Source: Tragulus kanchil
Lineage: Eukaryota; Chordata; Mammalia; Artiodactyla; Tragulidae
Reading direction: 5' to 3'
Length of the DNA: 64,000 bases
Assembly: GCA_022376925.1 (NCBI GenBank)
Contig: JAIOJX010000003.1
Span: 34,897,874-34,961,873, forward strand
The notes under the pieces are model-generated. The model had not been told where the DNA came from. It ran no database searches and was given only the letters and a program-made list of their open reading frames with translations. The position numbers and the translations under genes were made by a program. This document shows, piece by piece, positions 1 to 10,893 of the stretch (its first letter is position 1; the number at the start of each line of letters is the position of its first letter).

Positions 1-1051
1 AGCCTTTCAGAGGTATTGTCAAGACTTTGTAACTTTTAGGTTTTGTAGAGCATTAGTAGTTATCTTTGCAGGGATTACATCTGCACCTGTATTTAAAATA
101 TAATCACATCTTTTAAAAACCCAGTGTTTCATTACCTCCTTCCTTTTTCTTATTTTAAGGCTACAGATGTAAAAATACACTTAATTTCTTCTGCTGGGGG
201 GAAGAAAACATCAAGCTCGATGATTAAAAGCTGTTCCTTTCCTGAACATGATGCTGTATTTTGTTTTCACTTTTGAATCATCCCTACCAGTAACTGTACT
301 GTTATTGTATTGTTAGTATTCCCGGTCTAAAGAGGACTTTAAACAAAAATACATCTTTAAACAAAATAAATCCAGGCAGCTGACGCTGCCTGTTTACTGA
401 GAATACTCAGGAGCGGGTGCAGGTTTGTGAGCTTGAAGCTGCGCTTGCACACGCATATCCATATACGAACAGATTTCTTGCTGTGTTGTACTATGCACTT
501 TTTTTTTTTTTTTTTCTTAACTGTTGTTGACTGTGGTGGAGTCTTCTCTCTCAACTTTATTCTGGTTCTGCCCCAGTGTTTCAGCACCAGAAGCAACTCG
601 CTTAAAATTGAAGAGTGGTTCGTTATTGAAACTCTCTATCAAACAGCTCTGGGGTACAGCCTTTCTGAGCACACTGGCTCTAGATGAGGTCTCACTGTCT
701 GACTGCACATAAGCCCCTAATATGTTAATGGCCGTAGGCTATGCCTAAGGTACTATCTCAAGCTGCTTCGCACACCATATGTCAGGCCGTTAGCCACATG
801 GATCTATTAATCAAAAAGAGCTGGAGAGGGGGAAGAGGGGGTCTTTTCGGAAAGGGAGTGGGTGAGAGTAGTGGGGGAGGGGGAGGGAAAAAGAAAACAT
901 TTCAAACCCCCCTCATTTGTGTTTTTCTCTCTTTTTTTGAAAAATGATCAAAAGTAACTAAAGCAGAGTCAGCCGCTACAGATTTCCTTTCTGCCAGGTT
1001 AAAGATGGCTCGTAAATTCCTCCCCAAAGAGCTTGAATAGTATTTGGTTCT
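1..1051. other. Unique non-coding stretch
   Basis: I see no exon, RNA gene or transposon here. It holds a T tract near 500-516 and a purine-rich, G-rich segment around 823-890 with several runs of three to five G. Short open frames on both strands have no recognisable domain and overlap one another. The AT-rich composition looks intergenic or intronic. Confidence 0.6.
823..890 (+). other. G-rich purine tract
   Basis: The top strand is almost entirely A and G here, with repeated runs of three to five G spaced by a few bases. This could form a G-quadruplex or triplex. Nothing else suggests a regulatory role, so only the composition is supported. Confidence 0.4.
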
Positions 1052-3222
1052 ATTCCTATAGAAGGAAAATTGACCTGAATGGTCCTATTGAGGGTTCCTC
1101 TGTCGCGAAACTTTCATGAGCAAAACTTTTTATACAAAAAGTTGTTTTCTGCTCCATGGGTTGTTTGGTAGATGAACTTTATTAAAAGGAGTAGAAGAGG
1201 TGGAATGAGGCAAATGTGTTTGGGGGATGGGTGGGGGGCCAGAGAGGGAGGTGTCTGGAGAACTCGTAATGAATATATAACTCATCAGTGTGCATCTGTA
1301 CTGACAGTAGAGTGTGCACCACCTTTGATAGTAAACGTAAACTGCTTACATGCTTATCCCTTCTTTTAAGATGGCTTGATGATCAATGAAATTGCAGAGC
1401 CTACAGGCTGCAAAAAGTAATTCTTTAGCAGGAGAGGAAATAGGAAAACATTTCTAGCTCTCTTCTTTCTCACTTATATTTTATTTCCAATTATCTCTGC
1501 CCCTTGAATACTTAAAAATAATTTTGGTTAGAGAAATCCTTTAGAAAGTTTGCACAACCTTAGAATGAGTTAGTTGGTCAACATGGAGATGGCATACATG
1601 AATAAGTACAGTAAGTCTTTAAGGAAAATTTAGATTTTTGTTGAAGCAGTGAATATGTTTGTCATGTGCCACAAACTTGGCATGTTTAAGGAAATCGAAT
1701 GAAAGTACTGACTTTAAAACATCCGAACTCTCAGAAACAGAGCAGTGAAAGGAAAAGATATGGGTACTAAGATTTAAAAGTTCTGCCCTTTACATGTGTT
1801 ACCTAGGGATAGAGAAAATATGAAATGAAATCTCTATTTAGGTATTATTATTTTCTAACTTGATAGTCAATGATTATGACCCATACAAAGACTCAATTTC
1901 TGGATTATCAATTTCAAATTTACAATCTGTAATTGATGATACAGTTTAGGAAAGAATACCCTTGAATATGATTTTTAATGTTACCATGATAGTAGGCTTA
2001 CACTAAAGTATTGTAGGATAATGAAATGACCAAAAAATGTATTAATCTTAGGTTTAAATGTCTTTATCTATGTGCAAGTGATTGACTATATATATTTGAG
2101 AACATAGAAAATAATTTACTCATTGCCGTAGCCTATTGGTTCCCCCCTTTTTTCATTCCTATAGAAGGAAAATTGACCTGAATGGTCCTATTGAGGGTTC
2201 CTCTGTCAAACTTTCATGAGCAAAACTTTTTATACAAAAAGTTGTTTTCTGCTCCATGGGTTGTTTGGTAGATGAACTTTATTAAAAGGAGTAGAAGAGG
2301 TGGAATGAGGCAAATGTGTTTGGGGGATGGGTGGGGGGCCAGAGAGGGAGGTGTCTGGAGAACTCGTAATGAATATATAACTCATCAGTGTGCATCTGTA
2401 CTGACAGTAGAGTGTGCACCACCTTTGATAGTAAACGTAAACTGCTTACATGCTTATCCCTTCTTTTAAGATGGCTTGATGATCAATGAAATTGCAGAGC
2501 CTACAGGCTGCAAAAAGTAATTCTTTTAGCAGGAGAGGAAATAGGAAAACATTTCTAGCTCTCTTCTTTCTCACTTATATTTTATTTCCAATTATCTCTG
2601 CCCCTTGAATACTTAAAAATAATTTTGGTTAGAGAAATCCTTTAGAAAGTTTGCACAACCTTAGAATGAGTTAGTTGGTCAACATGGAGATGGCATACAT
2701 GAATAAGTACAGTAAGTCTTTAAGGAAAATTTAGATTTTTGTTGAAGCAGTGAATATGTTTGTCATGTGCCACAAACTTGGCATGTTTAAGGAAATCGAA
2801 TGAAAGTACTGACTTTAAAACATCCGAACTCTCAGAAACAGAGCAGTGAAAGGAAAAGATATGGGTACTAAGATTTAAAAGTTCTGCCCTTTACATGTGT
2901 TACCTAGGGATAGAGAAAATATGAAATGAAATCTCTATTTAGGTATTATTATTTTCTAACTTGATAGTCAATGATTATGACCCATACAAAGACTCAATTT
3001 CTGGATTATCAATTTCAAATTTACAATCTGTAATTGATGATACAGTTTAGGAAAGAATACCCTTGAATATGATTTTTAATGTTACCATGATAGTAGGCTT
3101 ACACTAAAGTATTGTAGGATAATGAAATGACCAAAAAATGTATTAATCTTAGGTTTAAATGTCTTTATCTATGTGCAAGTGATTGACTATATATATTTGA
3201 GAACATAGATTATTTACTCATT
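1052..3222 (+). repeat. Direct tandem duplication pair 1
   Basis: Unit 1 is 1052-2124 and unit 2 is 2155-3222, offset about 1100, separated by a 30 bp filler. Differences I see are a 3 nt 'gcg' present only in unit 1 near 1104, one extra T in a T run near 2525, and noisy sequence at the ends. No transposon is recognised inside. Likely unmerged contig overlap; otherwise a very recent tandem duplication. Confidence 0.93.
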
Positions 3223-4077
3223 CCACAAATCCTCTCTCCTTGACATCGATTCATAGCACTCTATTATATTGGACTTGGAGAAGAAAGGGGCAGCCAAATG
3301 TTCTTTTTTATGATTTCAAAATACATTAAAGAAGATACTTATGAGACTGTGCTCAATGATAAAAATCATATAAATGACATCTGTTACATTATTTATAATA
3401 TGTAAGTGAAGTACTTTGTACTGTAAATTAGATTGGAGATATCAAATATATTTTATTATTTCCACAAATGCACATATTTCTGTTCATATAGAAGCAAATT
3501 CTCAGTTATAAAGAAAGGTTAATATTGGTAGGTGCCTTTCATTAAAAACACCATTTTATTAGGTTGTTCTATTTGCTTGGAAAATCATCGGTAACTTTTT
3601 CAGTAAAAGAAAAAAAAAAAATCGAAAACATAGAGAACTGTATTGTAGAAGCACAGTCAGTTTGTAAACATGAGGGTTTCTGAAGCACTGTATTTCATCA
3701 TCCAGGAGATGATGAATCCATAAAGTCACATCATCCTGAACCTCAAGAATAGCTGCATACAGAGAACACTTACTATCTTTAAATTTTGGTGCATGCCACA
3801 GGAGCCTTCATTTCTTTTCCTGTATTTAAAAGGTAGCCCATATATCTGTCGCATTGGGTTTCCAAAGCCTCGTAACTTAATTCCTTCAGGCTATTCATCA
3901 GCACAGTAATTAAACTAGCAAATGGATGTAAATAAAGTGAAATTGGTTTCATGACAGATGAGGCGAAGAGGCCTCTGACATGAAACAAGGCAGGACAATA
4001 ATGATTTCAGCAGCATTGGGCTATGGAAGGAACCCCAGCTGGATTTATTAGATGCTGCAAGTGATTTGCTGGAAGCG
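3223..4077. other. Unique AT-rich non-coding stretch
   Basis: No gene or recognisable repeat is visible. There is a run of A around 3608-3620. This single-copy segment separates pairs 1 and 2. Confidence 0.5.
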
Positions 4078-4990
4078 GGCAAGGCATGAGCACTCTTTAA
4101 TTTGACAGGAATTTTGCTTCCTAAAGAGCATATTGAAATATAAATTCAGAAACAAGTTCAGGCAAACTGTAAACAGATGGATTCTTGGACTGAAGATTCT
4201 ATTCAGTATTAAAAAAAGGAAGAATAGAGGATTACACCCCGATTCCCCCCTCCCTGCCCTATAGAAGAGCTTCAATTGCATAACTTATTACCTAGTCCTG
4301 GGGAGTGATAAAATAATTATGAAACCTTCTTTTTTGCTTATGAATTCTACTGCTACTTTAGAGCTAGCAATTTTGTATTTCCAGGTTTATTTACTTGGAG
4401 AACAGCAAATACAATGCATGACTTAAAACCAGCATGATAAAACAAAATCTGTAAAAATGAAGTATGGGTACATGCATACCTGGGAGGAGAATATAAATAA
4501 TATCTGGGATAAAGATCTGGTACCAGCTTATTGCCTCTAGGGGTCTGTGCCTGGATACCCAGAAAGCAAATTTCTGGTTTCAGAGAGAAATTGTCTTAAG
4601 TCCTTGATCACATGAAGCTTTAACATCAACTGTAGATTTGTCCTTGCAAAATAAGCCATTTCATAGATTAGCGGGAGCCAAAGCATAGCTGAAGATTGAG
4701 AAACAAGAGAAGGAGAAGAAGGAATGAGTTCTTGGCTGGTCCAACAAGACAAATGGAAATTGAGTCAGCAGTTCCACTGCAATAAAGGAATCACAAGTAG
4801 AATAAATAAAAGGCAGATTTTCACACTAGGAGCAGATTAGCCCTTCTCCATGAAAAGAGGAGAACTTACCGACTTCTCTTAAATATAGCCTTAATTATTT
4901 AAGCCCGCCCTTCCCCCAAGATTCACGCAGGATTTTCAGCACCGTGGCCAGCTCCCGGGAGACAGGTGGAAGGGCAGGGACTGAGGGTGA

Positions 4991-5017
4991 GGTGGGGTGG
5001 GGTGGGGAGGGAGGGGG
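4991..5017 (+). other. Putative G-quadruplex tract
   Basis: Five consecutive runs of three to five G are separated by single T or A residues, which fits the canonical four-run G-quadruplex pattern with very short loops. It recurs at about 6119-6146 in unit 2 of pair 2. Folding is inferred from composition only. Confidence 0.5.
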
Positions 5018-6118
5018 TAGCCATTGACCCAGGAAAGGTGAAATCTAAATACCCCTGAATTTTAGGGGCAGTTTAATTATTTAGCAGTGGATTCAGATCC
5101 ACAGTGGCCCAAGTTCTCAAATCTTTTGGAAAGCTGTGTTTTAAAAGAAGACATGGGACTGGAGAAGAGGAAAAAAATACAGAAACAATTTTGTTCAAGG
5201 CAAGGCAAGGCATGAGCACTCTTTAATTTGACAGGAATTTTGCTTCCTAAAGAGCATATTGAAATATAAATTCAGAAACAAGTTCAGGCAAACTGTAAAC
5301 AGATGGATTCTTGGACTGAAGATTCTATTCAGTATTAAAAAAAGGAAGAATAGAGGATTACACCCCGATTCCCCCCTCCCTGCCCTATAGAAGAGCTTCA
5401 ATTGCATAACTTATTACCTAGTCCTGGGGAGTGATAAAATAATTATGAAACCTTCTTTTTTGCTTATGAATTCTACTGCTACTTTAGAGCTAGCAATTTT
5501 GTATTTCCAGGTTTATTTACTTGGAGAACAGCAAATACAATGCATGACTTAAAAACCAGCATGATAAAACAAAATCTGTAAAAATGAAGTATGGGTACAT
5601 GCATACCTGGGAGGAGAATATAAATAATATCTGGGATAAAGATCTGGTACCAGCTTATTGCCTCTAGGGGTCTGTGCCTGGATACCCAGAAAGCAAATTT
5701 CTGGTTTCAGAGAGAAATTGTCTTAAGTCCTTGATCACATGAAGCTTTAACATCAACTGTAGATTTGTCCTTGCAAAATAAGCCATTTCATAGATTAGCG
5801 GGAGCCAAAGCATAGCTGAAGATTGAGAAACAAGAGAAGGAGAAGAAGGAATGAGTTCTTGGCTGGTCCAACAAGACAAATGGAAATTGAGTCAGCAGTT
5901 CCACTGCAATAAAGGAATCACAAGTAGAATAAATAAAAGGCAGATTTTCACACTAGGAGCAGATTAGCCCCTTCTCCATGAAAAGAGGAGAAATTACCTA
6001 CTTTTCTTAAATATAGCCTTAATTATTTAAGCCCTCCCTTCCCACAAGATTCACGCAGGATTTTCAGCACCGTGGCCAGCTCCCGGGAGACAGGTGGAAG
6101 GGCAGGGACTGAGGGTGA

Positions 6119-6146
6119 GGTGGGGTGGGGTGGGGAGGGAGGGGGT
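6119..6146 (+). other. Putative G-quadruplex tract, second copy
   Basis: This repeats the tract at 4991-5017 inside the second unit of pair 2. Confidence 0.45.
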
Positions 6147-6435
6147 AGCCATTGACCCAGGAAAGGTGAAATCTAAATACCCCTGAATTTTAGGGGCAGT
6201 TTAATTATTTAGCAGTGGATTCAGATCCACAGTGGCCCAAGTTCTCAAATCTTTTGGAAAGCTGTGTTTTAAAAGAAGACATGGGACTGGAGAAGAGGAG
6301 AGTAGATGATTAAAACTCTATAAGATTTTTTTAAAAAATTAAGCTAAACAGACTGCATCTTGCTATTAGAAAATAGTGGGTGACTTTCAGGCCATGCCTT
6401 TCAGGATGGAAATTTATAATAAAACTCAATTGGAC

Positions 6436-6447
6436 TTTCTCTCTGAG

Positions 6448-6479
<32 letters not shown>
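6436..6479 (+). repeat. (CT)n microsatellite
   Basis: Imperfect CT repeat followed by a T run. The corresponding tract in unit 2 of pair 3 is at 7539-7590 and is several bases longer. Confidence 0.8.
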
Positions 6480-7538
6480 TTTTTTTACAGAGAAAATATG
6501 CCTAATTATTTTAAAGTTCTTTTCCAATCGTTAGGCATAGGCAAGTCCTTTAATTATAATACAGTCTGAATAGGGGGAGCATATGGAGGAAAATGTCAGG
6601 AGAGAGTGCCAGGGGCAGAGCCTCAGAAATCTGTATTCATTCCGGGCCCTTATTTGTTCAGTAATCTCTACCATCATAACTAAATCTTGAAGCACTGATG
6701 TAGTTCGAGTTGTTGTTGACTTAACGTCAAAATTCAATCACTGGGGGTTTTGCATCAGCCGGGCTACTTATTTGTCTAATAAATCCGTCATTTTGTAAGA
6801 AAAATATTTGAGCAGCCACACTTGACCTCTTGGAATCCACAAGTCACATTTATTTCTCCCAGTTTACAAATGCAAAATCGAGATGATCATCTCATGCCTG
6901 GAGGAACTGTGTTGATTTCTGATTGGATTTTAGATGGAAATGTCTATTTTAAATACCTTGTGATTAAATTGTACATATAATAGAATCCATGCATTTTAAG
7001 CTGATTCCTGCTTGGAAATTTAACAACCTGCACTGCTAGTCACACATACCGATGCCAAAAAAAAAAAAAAGTAAAAAAGCCCCCAGAAAATATCAAGCCC
7101 ATCTTTTTCAAACACTTAAGTTCAGTCTCAATGGTAAGACTTTATAAAAATCAGAGTCTTATTTTTTCTTATCTTAAAATAGTTATCTTTTGGATGGGTT
7201 CCCCCACTCCCACCCATAACCAGAAAAGTTTAATTCCTGGAGGTCAGGGTTTCCTTATCTCAATTCCAGAGGGGCACACACAGAATTCATGGCACTTGAA
7301 TTTTTTCACTGAGCTCGGTCTAAGGGTAGTGATTCAATCCAACCAAGTCTAATCTTTTGGAAAGCTGTGTTTTAAAAGAAGACATGGGACTGGAGAAGAG
7401 GAGAGTAGATGATTAAAACTCTATAAGATTTTTTTAAAAAATTAAGCTAAACAGACTGCATCTTGCTATTAGAAAATAGTGGGTGACTTTCAGGCCATGC
7501 CTTTCAGGATGGAAATTTATAATAAAACTCAATTGGAC

Positions 7539-7590
7539 TTTCTCTCTGAGTCTCTCTCTCTCTCTTCTCTCTCTCTCTTCTCTCTCTCTC
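7539..7590 (+). repeat. (CT)n microsatellite, second copy
   Basis: A longer version of the tract at 6436-6479, within the second unit of pair 3. Confidence 0.8.
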
Positions 7591-8559
7591 TTTTTTTTAC
7601 AGAGAAAATATGCCTAATTATTTTAAAGTTCTTTTCCAATCGTTAGGCATAGGCAAGTCCTTTAATTATAATACAGTCTGAATAGGGGGAGCATATGGAG
7701 GAAAATGTCAGGAGAGAGTGCCAGGGGCAGAGCCTCAGAAATCTGTATTCATTCCGGGCCCTTATTTGTTCAGTAATCTCTACCATCATAACTAAATCTT
7801 GAAGCACTGATGTAGTTCGAGTTGTTGTTGACTTAACGTCAAAATTCAATCACTGGGGGTTTTGCATCAGCCGGGCTACTTATTTGTCTAATAAATCCGT
7901 CATTTTGTAAGAAAAATATTTGAGCAGCCACACTTGACCTCTTGGAATCCACAAGTCACATTTATTTCTCCCAGTTTACAAATGCAAAATCGAGATGATC
8001 ATCTCATGCCTGGAGGAACTGTGTTGATTTCTGATTGGATTTTAGATGGAAATGTCTATTTTAAATACCTTGTGATTAAATTGTACATATAATAGAATCC
8101 ATGCATTTTAAGCTGATTCCTGCTTGGAAATTTAACAACCTGCACTGCTAGTCACACATACCGATGCCAAAAAAAAAAAAAGAAAGAAAGAAAAAAAGCC
8201 CCCAGAAAATATCAAGCCCATCTTTTTCAAACACTTAAGTTCAGTCTCAATGGTAAGACTTTATAAAAATCAGAGTCTTATTTTTTCTTATCTTAAAATA
8301 GTTATCTTTTGGATGGGTTCCCCCACTCCCACCCATAACCAGAAAAGTTTAATTCCTGGAGGTCAGGGTTTCCTTATCTCAATTCCAGAGGGGCACACAC
8401 AGAATTCATGGCACTTGAATCTCGGGGCTGTTGTTTCGAGTACACTGAGCTCAGGTCCTAGGACATCCACACCTCCATTTAGGAATATTATTAGTCAAGG
8501 AAAAGAAGGTGTTTGTTGAATTTTTATTCTCCAATGTAGCAATGCGTTTGGAGATTAAG

Positions 8560-9620
8560 CTGTTTGTCCCACCCCTCTTCTACCCGAAGGCCCCTTCACA
8601 ACCCAAGAATCTGTCCGAAATCTCTGGCTCAGGCACGACGGTCCACTGGAGAGTCCTCTGTGTCCTTTGGGGTGAGTGAGTCACCACGGGGACCCAATGT
8701 GTTGTGGCAAAGTGCTTGGCTGAAAAGGGACGTCTTCAGAAACAGACGGAAGACCTGATTTTGTCAGTTGGGAATAAGACGGGGCTAATACCTGAGGTCT
8801 TGGAAACGTGAGACAACCGAAGGCATTTATCCACGAGGAGTGTCCCCGTCGTCTCTCTCACTTGGCGGACATGGGAGGGGTCTGTGCTGGTTGCATCTTG
8901 GCTGAGAAAGGAGCAGGACCTTGCCACCCACTCCAGTTTTGGACCCCTTTGTTTTTGGTCCCGTCTGCTTTCTTGCCTGCGCGTGTGCGTGTGCGTGAGT
9001 GTGTGCACTATTCAATAATTGGGCGATGTGTACAGACGTGTTGCTCAAACTTGTTTGTATCTGAAACCGTGTTGATGGTCGACCCCAAACACAAGAGAAT
9101 GCAAACCCGAAGTGTATCCAGCACAAGGGGAGGGTCCCCGAGTCCCTGCAGCCTCTGCCCGAGCTCAGCCCTGGGTTTCCCTCCCTGCGAGCCCCGAGTC
9201 TGGTGTGCATACTCTTCCCTCCCCTGCTCCGTTTATGCTCAGGATCCCCGGAGACTTCTCTACGGTGGTGATGAGAGGCGTGCCCTTCTCGAACGCCTCA
9301 GCGCTCCCCTGCCCCGGCGGCCTGCGAGCTGGATCCCTGCGCCCGGCTCTGGCGCCGCGTCTACGCAGGACGGGGCTGGCGGGCCGCTGGCGGCCTCGGG
9401 AATGGGACCGTCCCACCGGGGCGACGCTCCGAAGCGAGTGGGCTCCTCGGCGGTGGCGAGTGTCCTGGATGAGCTCCTGCTTCTGCTCGGTTCCCCGAGA
9501 GACCTGGAGGGGTCGCTAGTGAGCAGAGGCGTTCCTGCCTGGACTTGGCGGTGATCCTGCGCGCCCCTGTTACTGACGCGTCCTAGGGGGAGGCTGCTGG
9601 GATCCCGGGAACTCTGCTTG
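8560..9620. promoter_or_regulatory. CpG-island-like segment, candidate promoter
   Basis: This is the only extended GC-rich, CpG-rich stretch outside SINEs. About 9270-9580 holds more than 30 CpG dinucleotides in roughly 310 bp, including several GCGC and CCGG sites. No TATA box or recognisable first exon is visible. The longest open frame (ATG at 8871 to a stop at 9552-9554, plus strand) shows no domain and overlaps long frames on the other strand, as expected by chance in GC-rich DNA. It may mark the promoter of a gene or lncRNA, or an orphan island. Confidence 0.5.
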
Positions 9621-10375
9621 TAGTATGCCTTTCTGAGCCTTTCTCATAAACCTTTCACTTCCATTTCCAAACCAGCCGTCCCAAACACTGATGACTTCTA
9701 CATTTCCCTCTCATCGGCCCTTAAAGTGTTTCATATATTCAGAAAGACACTCGAGGGGAAGAAAGCACCCTCAACTCCTGGCCAAGTCTTCAGTTTGAGA
9801 GCAGCAATCTAAACGAGCCTACTCCCAGTTCCAAGGCTTGTGGAGAAGGGAAGGGCGAAATGATGTCTGGAGTTTATGCCAGTGGGTTTTACTGCATGAA
9901 GCTCCAGTGTGAGGACGTGAAGGAATCATTCTTTACTATGTGATGAAATTGGTCGGACTGAATTGGGAAATTTGCTCAAGATTTCTGTCTGCAATGAGAA
10001 GGTACTGATAAGACTTTTGGAGTCGTTACTCCATCCTGTTCTTTTGTCTCTCTCCTTTCCTCCCAACTTGCCCCCAGTTCTCAAGAGAAGCAGAGGAGGA
10101 GGTGTTCCTGGTGGTTTGGGGGCTGTCTGTCTCCTGGTTGAGTCTCTACTTTGCCTTCAGATGTGGAGGTTTTGAGGAAACTTTATTCCTTGTGGGTGGT
10201 TAGGCTAGGGAGAGGAGATGCGTCTGGAAGGCCCAGCTCCCCAGGGTTTCTTGCTGAACAAAGTTTGGTCAGGCCTCCTCTTGGCTTTCAGATTCTTCTC
10301 CACCCCCTGGAATATTGGGAAGAAACGTTTACATTTCCATGGGTTTCCTTTGGTTTCCAAAACTCACTCTACCAG
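9621..10375. other. Unique non-coding stretch flanking the CpG-rich segment
   Basis: Moderate GC with no recognisable repeat or exon. It ends at the target-site duplication of the SINE that starts at 10390. Confidence 0.45.
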
Positions 10376-10389
10376 AAGCTGGAATTAAG

Positions 10390-10666
10390 GGCTTCCCTGG
10401 TGGTCCAGTGGGTAAGGACACCGCCTTGCAGTGAAAGGGGCGCTGGTTCGATCCCTGGCCTGGGAAGATCCCACGTGCCACAGAGCGGCTAGACCGATGT
10501 GTCCAACTACCGAGCAGGAGCTCTGAAGCACGTGCTCCCAGAGCTGGTGCTCATGATGAGAGAGGCCACTGCGATGGGAGGCCCATACAGGCCAAAGAAC
10601 AAAGATGGAAATAAATGAAAGACTGATAGAAATGACCAAAAGAAAAAAATGGTAAAAAAAAAAAAA
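10390..10666 (+). mobile_element. GC-rich CHR-like tRNA-derived SINE
   Basis: The tRNA-like head is readable: an A-box-like region (ggtggtccagtgggta) and a B box (ggttcgatccc). A GC-rich body of CHR type follows, with an A-rich tail. The 14 bp target-site duplication 'aagctggaattaag' lies at 10376-10389 and 10666-10679. The intact duplication supports a relatively recent retroposition. Similar elements lie at 19240, 37651, 52406, 53510 and 60484. Confidence 0.85.
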
Positions 10667-10724
10667 AGCTGGAATTAAGTGGAAGAAGGTAGCTGGGTCT
10701 AGTAGGGTGGGTGGTCAGGAGATG

Positions 10725-10893
10725 CGTTGTGATTGTTTAGTGACTAATCCATGTCCCACCATTTGAGACCCCATGGACTGCAACACACAATGTTTCTCTG
10801 TCCAGAAGTCTGCTCAAGCTCATGTCCATTGAGTCAGAGATGCTGTCCAACCATCTCATCCTCTGTCACCCCCTTCTCCTGCCCTCAGTTTGA
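10725..10893 (-). mobile_element. BovB LINE fragment (3' end)
   Basis: The sequence matches the C-terminal ORF2 and 3' end of the BovB non-LTR retrotransposon read on the minus strand, as remembered from the family. It carries the conserved 'ccccatggactgcaac' and 'catgtccattgagtca' blocks. It is 5' truncated and diverged, with no intact frame. Confidence 0.75.

Larger units (their letters stand above)
4078..6298 (+). repeat. Direct tandem duplication pair 2
   Basis: Unit 1 is 4078-5170 and unit 2 is 5204-6298, offset 1126-1128, with a 33 bp filler at 5171-5203. Besides single-base run-length changes, five substitutions cluster at about 4864-4918 versus 5992-6046, all C or G in unit 1 against A or T in unit 2. 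The end of unit 2 is also the start of pair 3, so the last 50 bp occur three times. Confidence 0.93.
6248..8420 (+). repeat. Direct tandem duplication pair 3
   Basis: Unit 1 is 6248-7301 and unit 2 is 7351-8420, offset 1103 rising to 1119. The change comes from a longer CT repeat and a longer A-rich tract in unit 2. The 49 bp filler looks like a compressed version of what follows unit 2 ('cactgagctc' is shared with about 8443-8452), then a garbled version of what precedes unit 1 (it shares 'ccaag'). Confidence 0.93.

Noticed and set aside
8871..9554. Long plus-strand open frame in the CpG-rich region
   Set aside because: GC-rich DNA yields long frames by chance. Overlapping frames exist on the other strand, no domain is recognisable, and no splice context can be argued.
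10390..10470. tRNA gene
   Set aside because: A-box-like and B-box sequences belong to the tRNA-derived SINE head; there is no cloverleaf with an anticodon stem, and the element continues into a SINE body and A tail.
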